DNA from: CAYJDR01 sp964368965
Lineage (GTDB): Bacteria; Chrysiogenota; Deferribacteres; Deferribacterales; Mucispirillaceae
Assembly: GCA_964368965.1 (NCBI GenBank)
Contig: CAYJDR010000008.1
Span: 1 to 64,000 of the forward strand
Reading direction: 5' to 3'
DNA length: 64,000 bases
Shown: piece after piece, positions 1 through 7,824 of the stretch
Numbering within the stretch: position 1 is the first letter of the stretch
Layout: every line of letters starts with the position of its first letter
The notes under the pieces: generated by a model
The model's database searches: none
Seen by the model: only the letters and a program-made list of their open reading frames with translations
Told to the model about the DNA's origin: nothing
Position numbers and translations under genes: made by a program

Positions 1-1009
1 TTAAGTAACAAAGTAGCGTTACAACCGAACTTGAACAAAATGCAAATATTAGTGTAAACTTTAAAACTGCATCGTAACGCACTTTATCTTTTGCACCTAT
101 CGAGTAGCCAAGCAAAGGTTGCACACCTTGCCCAAGCCCCATAAATAGCATGTTTGTCATCATGGATACTTTCGTTGCAACACCTATCCCAGCGACAGCT
201 AAATCGCCATGCACAGTCATTTCGCTATTTAACAACACTTGCGATATGCACATAAATACTGGTGCAAGTGACACTGGCAACCCGATAGCAAGCACACCAT
301 TAACTATGTCTTTCTCAGGCTTTGCATCATAAATGTTCTTACTTAATAACGACTTACGCTTGAGCAAATAATATATGTAAAATGAGCCACCGATAACGTT
401 GCCAATCAATGTTGCAATAGCAGCACCTGTAACACCTAAGTCAAACCCTAAGATGAATATCGGATTAAGAACTATATTCACAAGGTTGCCAAGCATCATG
501 CCCATCATAGCCATCTTTGCTTGCCCCTCTGCCCTGACCAAGTTAGACATACAAGCTGATAACATCAAGAACGGGCCACTCAAACATATAATCTGGATAT
601 AGTTTTGCACCATTTGCGAAACTTCTTCACCAGCGCCAAGTATCTTTATGACGATATCTATATTGAAAAATACGACAATAGAAACAACTATACCCGTGAA
701 AATACTTCCCCATATGCAAAACGCCGATGTTTTCCTAACATTATCAAAATCGCCAGCACCAAAACTTCTTGAGCAAACTGTTGCACCACCAACACCAAAG
801 ATTGTGCCGAATGCCATAAATATTAAAAACATTGGCGATGTGTAAGATATCGCTACAACTTGCAAAGTATCGCCCGTTTGCCCGATAAAAAACATGTCTG
901 CAATATTGTATATCAGCATCATTATCATAGCTATCATTGCTGGCACTGAGTTTGACAGCACGGCTTTCCACACTGGTTGCGTGTGTAATTTCTCTAAATT
1001 GTTCGACAT
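1..1009 (-). CDS. MATE family multidrug/cation antiporter, 3' part missing
   Basis: Translation from ATG at 1009 is open to the window edge (336 codons seen; family length about 450). The N-terminus (MSNNLEKLHTQPVWKAVL) leads into repeated hydrophobic helices. MATE-type features are visible: the first-helix stretch IYNIADMFFIGQ, the segment GVGGATVCSRSFGAGD, and the half-domain end LVRAEGQAKMAM followed by GNLVNIVLNPIFI. The protein should sit in the inner membrane and export drugs or cationic metabolites against H+ or Na+. Only one base separates it from the upstream marR stop, so the two are co-transcribed and the MarR protein probably controls this exporter. The substrate cannot be read from sequence. 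Confidence 0.9.
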   Translation of the reverse strand, partial: MSNNLEKLHTQPVWKAVLSNSVPAMIAMIMMLIYNIADMFFIGQTGDTLQVVAISYTSPMFLIFMAFGTIFGVGGATVCSRSFGAGDFDNVRKTSAFCIWGSIFTGIVVSIVVFFNIDIVIKILGAGEEVSQMVQNYIQIICLSGPFLMLSACMSNLVRAEGQAKMAMMGMMLGNLVNIVLNPIFILGFDLGVTGAAIATLIGNVIGGSFYIYYLLKRKSLLSKNIYDAKPEKDIVNGVLAIGLPVSLAPVFMCISQVLLNSEMTVHGDLAVAGIGVATKVSMMTNMLFMGLGQGVQPLLGYSIGAKDKVRYDAVLKFTLIFAFCSSSVVTLLCYL

Positions 1010-1010
1010 A

Positions 1011-1451
1011 TTATTTATTGTTACCTATGAAATACGTATTAATCTTTTTGACAATGCGCACAAGTTCGTTTGCATCATCTTGCCCTATATGCTCCAATGC
1101 GCCTTTAAATATCGCATGCTCTTGCTCTATTTGCTTATGTAGCACTTCTTTGCCTGTATCCGTTAATGACAACAGCTTTGCACGCTTATCCGTTTCAGAA
1201 ACTTCTTTTATAAGCAGCCCTTTTTTGATAAGCCTATCTACAAGTGGTGTAACAGTTGCTTGCGTGATTTCAAGCCTTTCGCTAAGTGCAACTAGTGTCG
1301 GTTTGCGCCCTGTTTTGATATAGTATTTTGATATCAGCTTCATTACAGCAAATTCGCCCCTATGTAAAACACTAGCGTTAGACATCTGCGATTTCTTTAG
1401 TAAGTGTAACTCTTTTTGCAACTTTTCTATTACTTTATCCATGTTACCCAT
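1011..1451 (-). CDS. MarR family transcriptional regulator
   Basis: A 146-residue protein of normal MarR length. A winged helix-turn-helix occupies roughly residues 45-110: the recognition helix is around ITQATVTPLVDRLIKKGLL and the wing around VSETDKRAKLLSLT, which matches the family DxRxxxLxLT pattern. The start at 1451 has GGAG eight bases upstream; MDKV three codons later is a second possible start. It heads a two-gene unit with the MATE exporter. The usual job of such a pair is drug- or phenolic-responsive repression of the exporter and of itself. An inverted repeat lies over the likely -10 region just upstream and would suit autoregulation. Confidence 0.92.
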   Translation of the reverse strand: MGNMDKVIEKLQKELHLLKKSQMSNASVLHRGEFAVMKLISKYYIKTGRKPTLVALSERLEITQATVTPLVDRLIKKGLLIKEVSETDKRAKLLSLTDTGKEVLHKQIEQEHAIFKGALEHIGQDDANELVRIVKKINTYFIGNNK

Positions 1452-1467
1452 ATTCTATTCTCCATTT

Positions 1468-1484
1468 ACTTAACTATACTAAGT
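1468..1484. promoter_or_regulatory. Candidate MarR operator
   Basis: Inverted repeat ACTTA-N7-TAAGT, 17 to 33 bases upstream of the marR start. On the minus strand it contains TATAGT, a plausible -10 hexamer, although no good -35 is seen. MarR proteins bind palindromes of this size over their own promoters. Assignment is inference. Confidence 0.4.
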
Positions 1485-1495
1485 ATTATTTATTT

Positions 1496-1529
1496 AAAAA
1501 GAAAGCACATCGAATTAATTAGATGTGCT
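1496..1529 (-). terminator. Rho-independent terminator of the HD-domain gene
   Basis: Perfect 8-bp stem AGCACATC/GATGTGCT (1504-1511 with 1522-1529) with a 10-base loop. It is followed on the minus strand by TTTCTTTTT. It separates the HD gene from marR. Confidence 0.8.
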
Positions 1530-1566
1530 AAGTTGTTTCATAATTATGTCACTTAGAAACTTTTTG

Positions 1567-2148
1567 TCAAGTAGTTTTCTCATCAGTTGTTTCATTAATC
1601 AGTTCAATAAGTTGCTTATTGTTTTCTAATCGTTCTTCAAGTTGTAGCCCACTTTGTGCAAGTGCATCAGCATTTTTTATATGTATAAGCTTTACTAACA
1701 GGTTTTTATCTAGCTTATTGAGCCACCTTTTAACTGCCTTATAATTTGCATTTATATGAGCATCGTGGTACATTATCAACTGCAATATGTTTGTGATAGT
1801 GCTATCATCATAGCCAAGTTTAGTTAATGTTTCGCTAGCTATTTTTCCGCTGTAGTGCGCATGTTTATAGAAATGCCCTATGCCTTTTTCATCTTGCGTA
1901 TAGCAACAAGGTTTGCCAATATCATGCAGAAGCATTGCAAGGCGAGTAATCAAATCATTAGGGGTGTTTGCAACGGCTTTGACGGTGTGCATCCATACGT
2001 CATATTTATGATATGGGTTATTTTGCTCAAAGCCTATCATATCCGCTACTTCTGGGATAATGTTCACAAGCTCTTGCACATGCGATAGCAACTCGTTTTC
2101 AACATCATCACTCAATAGGATTTTTTCAAGCTGTAATTTTTTATCCAT
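1567..2148 (-). CDS. HD-domain phosphohydrolase (CCA-adding-enzyme-like HD domain)
   Basis: 193 residues. Visible metal-site residues are His54 (VWMHTVKAV), the pair His75-Asp76 (LLHDIGKP), His96 in the FYKHAHYSG segment, and an Asp in KNADALAQ. This is the HD layout found in the C-terminal half of tRNA nucleotidyltransferases, here as a stand-alone domain without the nucleotidyltransferase half. Free-standing relatives are annotated as metal-dependent phosphohydrolases acting on nucleotides or 2',3'-cyclic phosphates; the substrate is unknown. The gene overlaps by 8 bases a short open frame that looks like the tail of a lost gene. It ends in its own terminator. Confidence 0.8.
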   Translation of the reverse strand: MDKKLQLEKILLSDDVENELLSHVQELVNIIPEVADMIGFEQNNPYHKYDVWMHTVKAVANTPNDLITRLAMLLHDIGKPCCYTQDEKGIGHFYKHAHYSGKIASETLTKLGYDDSTITNILQLIMYHDAHINANYKAVKRWLNKLDKNLLVKLIHIKNADALAQSGLQLEERLENNKQLIELINETTDEKTT

Positions 2149-2248
2149 GCTTAATCACCTGTTCATTTATGTGCATCATAAGTTCTTCAATCATTTGTTG
2201 GTCGACATTCTCTGCCAACTCTGTATGTTTTGAAGCATAATCAATCTT
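2141..2248 (-). pseudogene. Possible remnant of a gene upstream of the HD gene
   Basis: Thirty-odd codons open from just after a TAA at 2249-2251 to a TAA at 2141-2143, reading IDYASKHTELAENVDQQMI and on to a Lys-His-Gly end. The composition looks like real protein and the end overlaps the HD start in the way operon partners do. No start with a Shine-Dalgarno sequence is present and the frame is closed upstream. It may be the surviving 3' end of a deleted gene, or chance. Confidence 0.3.
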
Positions 2249-2295
2249 TTATATAGCTCTTTAGGTTACTACAACATTTCCACTTAAACAAGCAT

Positions 2296-2322
2296 AAAAA
2301 AAGCGACCTGTTAAAGTCGCTT
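2296..2322 (-). terminator. Terminator of the GLUG-repeat gene
   Basis: Stem AAGCGAC/GTCGCTT (2301-2307 with 2316-2322), 8-base loop, followed on the minus strand by a run of seven T. It begins 9 bases past the stop codon of the GLUG-repeat gene. Confidence 0.9.
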
Positions 2323-2330
2323 AGTTGCCC

Positions 2331-5300
2331 TTATTCTACTATTGTTATTTTCGTTGCAAAGTTGCTATTTTCTATCACTAACGTTTCGCTATTTTCACCA
2401 ACGAATGCTGAAACGTTGCTTTTGCCTTTCACTTCGCCACCGTCAATTTTTACGTTTGTTATGCGTTGAGCACCGCTTTCTGCGATACTGCCAGCGATAA
2501 CACCAACATTGTTGCCACCCTCAACCATTGGTGACTTGAATGTTACGTTCATAACTGTAGCATCATAGCTTAGCTGTTTGAAAAAGCCAACATTATCATC
2601 AGCACTTTTTATAACTAATCCACTAATTGTTTTACCGTTACCATCAAAAAAGCCGTCAAACGCAAGCGCAACAGGAACCCAAGGTTTTGTGAGCGTGATG
2701 TTATCCACCAATACAACTTCATAATAATTTATATGGCCTAGTTGCTCAAACTCTGACTTGAAGTTTAATAAATCTTGCTCGCTATATATTTCAAAATAGA
2801 TGTACTCACCTTCGCCATCCACTTCGTTTCCTTCAATGATGATAGGTGTCACCAAACCAGCAATGTTAGATTTCGCAAAATATGCGTTGGCGTTTATGTC
2901 ATACGCTTCGCTGTAGCCAACAAGTTTGTTTGCAGCGATGTTCATAACATCTATTTTATCGTTCAATTCTTCTTTTGCAGTTAGCCTCGCTATGCCACTA
3001 TGGTTTGTGCCGATATCGTTTGTAGATATATAATATGCGTCTGCAAAGTAGCCTTGCAATTCATCGTATGAGTTAATCAACTCGCCAACAATGCCACCAG
3101 CTTTGCTTTCTGCTGTAACCTTAGCAGAAGAATATACGCCCCATATGTTTTGCATGTCACTACTGCGTATTGCGATACCTGCGATACCGCCTGCTTGTGA
3201 CTCAATCGCTGTGACATCGCCTAAGTTATAGCTACGCGCCACACTTGCTTCGCTCAATATGCCAACAAGTCCGCCAACTGTTTGCGTTGCAGACACTTTG
3301 CCTGTGTTATAGCTTGAGTCGACTGCATAAACGAGTGTGCCAGCTATGCCACCAACAACGTTATCGCCTGTAACATCGCCTGTATTGTATGATGTGTTGA
3401 TAGATGTGCCATAACCAACGACACCGCCGACGTTTGTTTCGCCTTTGATGTTGCCTGAGTTGCTATCAAAATATAAGCCGTTTTTACTTTCGCCGGCGAT
3501 ACCACCAACAGATGAATAGCCCGTAACATTGCTTGAGTTTTTAGTGCTATATATGTAGCCCTCTAGCATGCCTACAACACCGCCAACATGTGAGCTACCT
3601 GTTACTTTGCCACCCTCAACGTTAATACTCTCTATAGTGCCAGTTGCTATGCCTGCTAATGCACCAACGTTGTCTGCACCCTCTACATCAGGCGACTTTA
3701 TTATCAAGTTTGAAACATTACCTTTTAGTGTTGCAAATAAGCCTACATTGTCGCCTTTTTCTTTGATTTTTAAACCGCTAATGCTGTAGCCACCACCACT
3801 AAATGTGCCAGCATACGCATGCTCGGCTGTGCCTATCGGTTTCCATAGTTTCGTTAGTGTTATATCGTTTTGTAGTGTTGCATTAATTTTTGTTATGCCT
3901 TTTTCTACAAACTCTTTAAGTTGGATTAAGTCTGCCTCTGTGTATATTGCAATGTGAGACATTACGACCGATACTTCCTTTTCGGTTGCAATAGGCAGAT
4001 AGTCTATAGCATCTACACGTGGTGCTAAACCTTTGATACTAGGTATAATATATTGAAAATCTGCATACTCTTTGATAGCTTTATTAACTTCTGGAAGTAC
4101 TTCATACACTTCTTGCATGTTGTCTAGCCAAAAATACATGCCGGTATCATCGGTTCCATAGCTTGTTGCACCGTTGATTGATGCGTGATAGTTCTCGCCA
4201 TAAGTAAATTTATGTATCACACCCACACGGTTTTTCATGCTAGAGCCACCAGAAACGCTCCCGAAGTTTAGGTTGGCATCAAGTGTCATTTTGCCTTGGT
4301 TTTGCCCAACTATGCCACCTATGTCACGCTCATAGCCACGCACGCTACCAAAGTTTACGTTGCCAATTACTAAGCCGTCCATAACGTCGCCAACAATACC
4401 ACCAACATATGTATCGCTAAGTATACTGCCTTCGTTTATAGATGCCATTACGTATGAGTAGTCGTCTTTTTCCTCGTATTCAAGGCTTGTGTCCAGAAAG
4501 CCAACGATACCACCTGTTGCGCATATGCCGTTTGTATCGCCTGTGATTTTACCAGCGTTGTATGTTGCATAGATTTTCGTGTCGATTGCATAGCCAACAA
4601 TGCCACCAATATACTCAGTTGATGTTTGCTCACCTTGTACATGTGCATAGTTTTTTGCGTACCTAACTTCTGCACGATCAGTGCTGCCAACAACGCCTGC
4701 AACACCACGCTCACCCATGACTATGCCATTTGTCGTGACGTTATCAATAAGTGTGTTAGGGCCTGCCCTACCAGCAACAGCACCGACTGCCGCCATGCCA
4801 TATAAGTTTACGTTTTCCACGCTCAAGTTTTTGATAACTGTTTTATTTTTAAGGTCGCCACCGACATAGCCAAAAAGTCCGACACCATAGTCATAGCCTT
4901 TTATTGTTAAGTCTGATATTGTTTTTCCGTTGCCATCAAACGTTGATATGTATGGCCTTTCCTCTGAGCCTATCGGCGTCCACTTCACACCCTCTAGCGA
5001 TATGTTATCCATAAGCTTTGCAGAGAGTGTTGTGTTGCCCGTGTTTACTTGGTTTGCAAACTTCATTAAATCATCAAGCGTTGCAATTTCTAAGTGCGTC
5101 GGGTGCAACTCTTCATGCTTTTCCGATAACTGCTCATCAGATACTGTTTCAACTACGCCATCTATATTAAAAGCATAAGGAATTTTGTTACTTGCTAGAG
5201 TGTTATTGATTTCTACAAGCACGTTTAAGTCAATCATATCAATGATTTTTGAGCCTTCCTGTGCCTCTTGTTGAAAGTCGTAAACACGTATGAGATAGTT

Positions 5301-6218
5301 GCTAAAAAGCGAATTTGGGGTAGTTAAACCAGCGATAATGTGCTGTGTTGAGCCTTTTTTCTCTATACCATTTTCTACAAAGTTACCAATGATTTTTGCA
5401 GAGCCGTCTAATGAGTTGTTTAGGCCAGCGATACCGCCAAAGTAGTTGTTGCCACCTGAGATATTGTGGTTACGCACTACGTTTGCAGCAATCAATCCAC
5501 CATTGAAACCAGCAACACCGCCGACAAAACTTTCGCCCTTGATTGTGTTGCCAACAGTAACCTCAACGACAAAGCTTGAACCTAGAACGCTACCTTTCAT
5601 CATGTTGCCGACAATTCCGCCAACATATTGCTTGCCTTGGACGTATGAAATGCCTGTAATCCACGCATACTTGATAGTGCCTGTCATGTTGCCAGCGATA
5701 CCACCGACTTGCGTTACACCAATAACTGATGAGTTTTCAAATATGACATTATGGGCTTCGCCGTGCAGTACGCCAGCAAAACCGCCGACAGCTGTGTTGC
5801 CTTTAACCTTAGATCTTTCGATAAAGACAGAGTTAATAACTGCTCCCGCTTGGATTATGCTTGCCAAGATACCTACGTTGTTTACACCCTCGATATTAGC
5901 GCCAGATATTTGCAAAGACGATATTTTTGCACCATCGCCAATAACATCAAATAAACCAGCATTGCCACTTAACCCCGTGATTGTGTAGCCACCACCGTCA
6001 AAGTTGCCTTTGTATTCCGATGTATATGTGCCGATACCTACCCACTTTTCAGGTATCCTTATATCTGCCATGAGTGTAGCATTAAGCGTTTGCTCGCCGT
6101 TATTTACGCGCTCACGAAAAGCGGATAAATCTTTTTGCGTTTTAATTTCAACAATATTTTGTGCATACGCTATTGTTGTTAAAAAACAAAATAACATGAT
6201 TGTGAGAAGTTTTTTCAT
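2331..6218 (-). CDS. Large secreted GLUG-motif repeat protein
   Basis: 1295 residues. An N-terminal signal peptide (MKKLLTIMLFCFLTTIAYA, likely cut after AYA) directs export. The mature protein has four long modules starting near residues 24, 376, 755 and 1143. Each opens with a conserved block (EIxTxxDLxxF, then a Thr/Asn-rich strand, a DIxL strand, W-x-P-I-G, then F-D/S-G-x-G-x-x-I-S/T-G-L) followed by many GLUG-like units of the form VGGIVG or VGGVAG. Such repeats build beta-solenoids in extracellular adhesins and IgA-peptidase-like surface proteins. No autotransporter barrel, LPXTG or recognisable C-terminal sorting domain is seen. The last module is cut short. SD-like GGGGATAAAGATAA precedes ATG. 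Ligand unknown. Confidence 0.8.
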   Translation of the reverse strand: MKKLLTIMLFCFLTTIAYAQNIVEIKTQKDLSAFRERVNNGEQTLNATLMADIRIPEKWVGIGTYTSEYKGNFDGGGYTITGLSGNAGLFDVIGDGAKISSLQISGANIEGVNNVGILASIIQAGAVINSVFIERSKVKGNTAVGGFAGVLHGEAHNVIFENSSVIGVTQVGGIAGNMTGTIKYAWITGISYVQGKQYVGGIVGNMMKGSVLGSSFVVEVTVGNTIKGESFVGGVAGFNGGLIAANVVRNHNISGGNNYFGGIAGLNNSLDGSAKIIGNFVENGIEKKGSTQHIIAGLTTPNSLFSNYLIRVYDFQQEAQEGSKIIDMIDLNVLVEINNTLASNKIPYAFNIDGVVETVSDEQLSEKHEELHPTHLEIATLDDLMKFANQVNTGNTTLSAKLMDNISLEGVKWTPIGSEERPYISTFDGNGKTISDLTIKGYDYGVGLFGYVGGDLKNKTVIKNLSVENVNLYGMAAVGAVAGRAGPNTLIDNVTTNGIVMGERGVAGVVGSTDRAEVRYAKNYAHVQGEQTSTEYIGGIVGYAIDTKIYATYNAGKITGDTNGICATGGIVGFLDTSLEYEEKDDYSYVMASINEGSILSDTYVGGIVGDVMDGLVIGNVNFGSVRGYERDIGGIVGQNQGKMTLDANLNFGSVSGGSSMKNRVGVIHKFTYGENYHASINGATSYGTDDTGMYFWLDNMQEVYEVLPEVNKAIKEYADFQYIIPSIKGLAPRVDAIDYLPIATEKEVSVVMSHIAIYTEADLIQLKEFVEKGITKINATLQNDITLTKLWKPIGTAEHAYAGTFSGGGYSISGLKIKEKGDNVGLFATLKGNVSNLIIKSPDVEGADNVGALAGIATGTIESINVEGGKVTGSSHVGGVVGMLEGYIYSTKNSSNVTGYSSVGGIAGESKNGLYFDSNSGNIKGETNVGGVVGYGTSINTSYNTGDVTGDNVVGGIAGTLVYAVDSSYNTGKVSATQTVGGLVGILSEASVARSYNLGDVTAIESQAGGIAGIAIRSSDMQNIWGVYSSAKVTAESKAGGIVGELINSYDELQGYFADAYYISTNDIGTNHSGIARLTAKEELNDKIDVMNIAANKLVGYSEAYDINANAYFAKSNIAGLVTPIIIEGNEVDGEGEYIYFEIYSEQDLLNFKSEFEQLGHINYYEVVLVDNITLTKPWVPVALAFDGFFDGNGKTISGLVIKSADDNVGFFKQLSYDATVMNVTFKSPMVEGGNNVGVIAGSIAESGAQRITNVKIDGGEVKGKSNVSAFVGENSETLVIENSNFATKITIVE

Positions 6219-6289
6219 TTATCTTTATCCCCTATATATTTTTTATATAATCAATTTGTATTCTTTTTTCAAGTCTATCATCTCTGATG

Positions 6290-7822
6290 TCACTCCATTT
6301 CACCTGTATCTGCATACTTATCATAAAACGTTTCAAAGCGTGCAAGTTGCTCGTCATTCAAATTTAAGTCATAGTAATAAATACCTGATGTAACTAAAAA
6401 CATTTTACCATCTGCATAAGATAGCTGGGCAAAGTTTTCATCATCTTCACGCAATAAAACTATAAACATATCATCGTAAATCCAGCCACGATTGTCAAAC
6501 AAAGTAGTCTTGAGTGTTGCGTTTTCAAAAGCGTCGATAAAGAACTGGTAATCTTCATCATCGAAGTGTGAAAATATCATGTAATCATTAACTTGCTCTA
6601 TCTTATTTGAGCGTATCAAAAAGTTCAATTCGTAAGGTAAACCATACACTCGCAATATATTATCTATTGGGTGGTAGCCATCAACCCACCTATCAGGATA
6701 TGGTACGGCGACCATACGCTTAGGGTTATATTCTGATAAATCTTCGTATTGCTTTAATTCTTTCAATACGTGAAAATCTGACATAATATAGTCATCTACA
6801 TTGTATGCGCTACTGACGTCTTCGCTGTATATGTGCTTCATAGGTGCACCGAGAGAACTAAACAATAAATGCTCATCATGCCCCTCTATGTGTATATCGT
6901 GGATAACTCCGTTTGCATTAAGTACTAATTTATATTTTTGTATGTTGCCTTCACCTTGGTCTACACCAATAATGATTTCATCATCATATGCTTTGTACGC
7001 TATCACTTCATGGGTAAATATTAGATCACGCACAGTTTTTTCATAGTCTTTATGTTGCAACACTTTTGCATTTTCATCATATTGCCAAGCAGTTACATTA
7101 TCAAACCCCATAAACTCGCTATACCAAGATAATCTGCTATCGCCGTAAAATTTGCCGTCAATGTAGTAATATTTCGCAATATTCACTTGCAACCATGCAA
7201 AAATCTTTGGCACCTTTTGATAAACGTTAATCACGCCTGTGAAAGGTGTGCCTACCTTGCTATCAACAACTTTTCCGTTATAAACTTTTAGATTTTCTGT
7301 AACGACATCTTTCGCTTGATGTGTGAGAAACCTATCAATCATCAGCAACTTGCCTGATGTATGGCTAAACACAAACAAGCTCACATAAATAAACATCGCT
7401 GTCGATAAGTATGCTAAAATTTGAAACACATGCCCCGATTTATAAACGCTACTGAAATATAAAAGCAAGTATATCAAAACATACATAGTGATCGGTTGCA
7501 TGAGTGCTTTATATATTATAGGCATGTCAGTCAGAAAGTAATAATCATTATGAAATGGTGACAATTTTGGTAAATGTAGCAGATAGTTAGCATACATCAC
7601 AACTGCAAGCGTAATAAAAAAGTTACCCTTACCACTAAACGTGAGATATGCAGAAACTATCGCCAAAAAGTATGGTGCAATAAACACGACTGATGAAAAT
7701 AACGCCATGCCGACAAACCCAGCGAAAAACGGTGACAACGGTGCTAAGCATAGAAACACTATGCCACACTTCACCCATAAGCTTATGCTATCCCATGTTA
7801 GTAGTAAAATATCTTTAAACAA
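6290..7822 (-). CDS. Membrane protein with exported or cytosolic MORN-like C-terminal region
   Basis: 510 residues. About the first 160 contain five hydrophobic helices (for example CGIVFLCLAPLSPFFAGFVG and YVLIYLLLYF). The remaining 350 are soluble and mixed alpha/beta. Within the soluble part, NGKVVDSKVGTPFTGVINVY and YIDGKFYGDSRLSWYSEF resemble the MORN-like beta repeats of YwqK-type proteins, but weakly. I do not recognise the family. It starts two bases after the stop of the TPR-SUKH-DUF4274 gene, so it is the last or next-to-last gene of that operon. Context suggests an immunity or accessory role against a membrane- or envelope-acting effector; this is inference. Confidence 0.6.
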   Translation of the reverse strand: MFKDILLLTWDSISLWVKCGIVFLCLAPLSPFFAGFVGMALFSSVVFIAPYFLAIVSAYLTFSGKGNFFITLAVVMYANYLLHLPKLSPFHNDYYFLTDMPIIYKALMQPITMYVLIYLLLYFSSVYKSGHVFQILAYLSTAMFIYVSLFVFSHTSGKLLMIDRFLTHQAKDVVTENLKVYNGKVVDSKVGTPFTGVINVYQKVPKIFAWLQVNIAKYYYIDGKFYGDSRLSWYSEFMGFDNVTAWQYDENAKVLQHKDYEKTVRDLIFTHEVIAYKAYDDEIIIGVDQGEGNIQKYKLVLNANGVIHDIHIEGHDEHLLFSSLGAPMKHIYSEDVSSAYNVDDYIMSDFHVLKELKQYEDLSEYNPKRMVAVPYPDRWVDGYHPIDNILRVYGLPYELNFLIRSNKIEQVNDYMIFSHFDDEDYQFFIDAFENATLKTTLFDNRGWIYDDMFIVLLREDDENFAQLSYADGKMFLVTSGIYYYDLNLNDEQLARFETFYDKYADTGEME

Positions 7823-7824
7823 AT

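Noticed and set aside
937..1323. Plus-strand frame opposite marR and MATE
   Set aside because: The minus-strand MATE and MarR proteins are clear family members with proper start sites and one-base spacing; the plus frame matches nothing.
5446..5988. 180-codon plus-strand frame inside the GLUG gene
   Set aside because: It is antisense to a strongly supported secreted-repeat gene, is rich in Pro/Thr as expected from reading Gly-Gly repeats backwards, and has no ribosome site.
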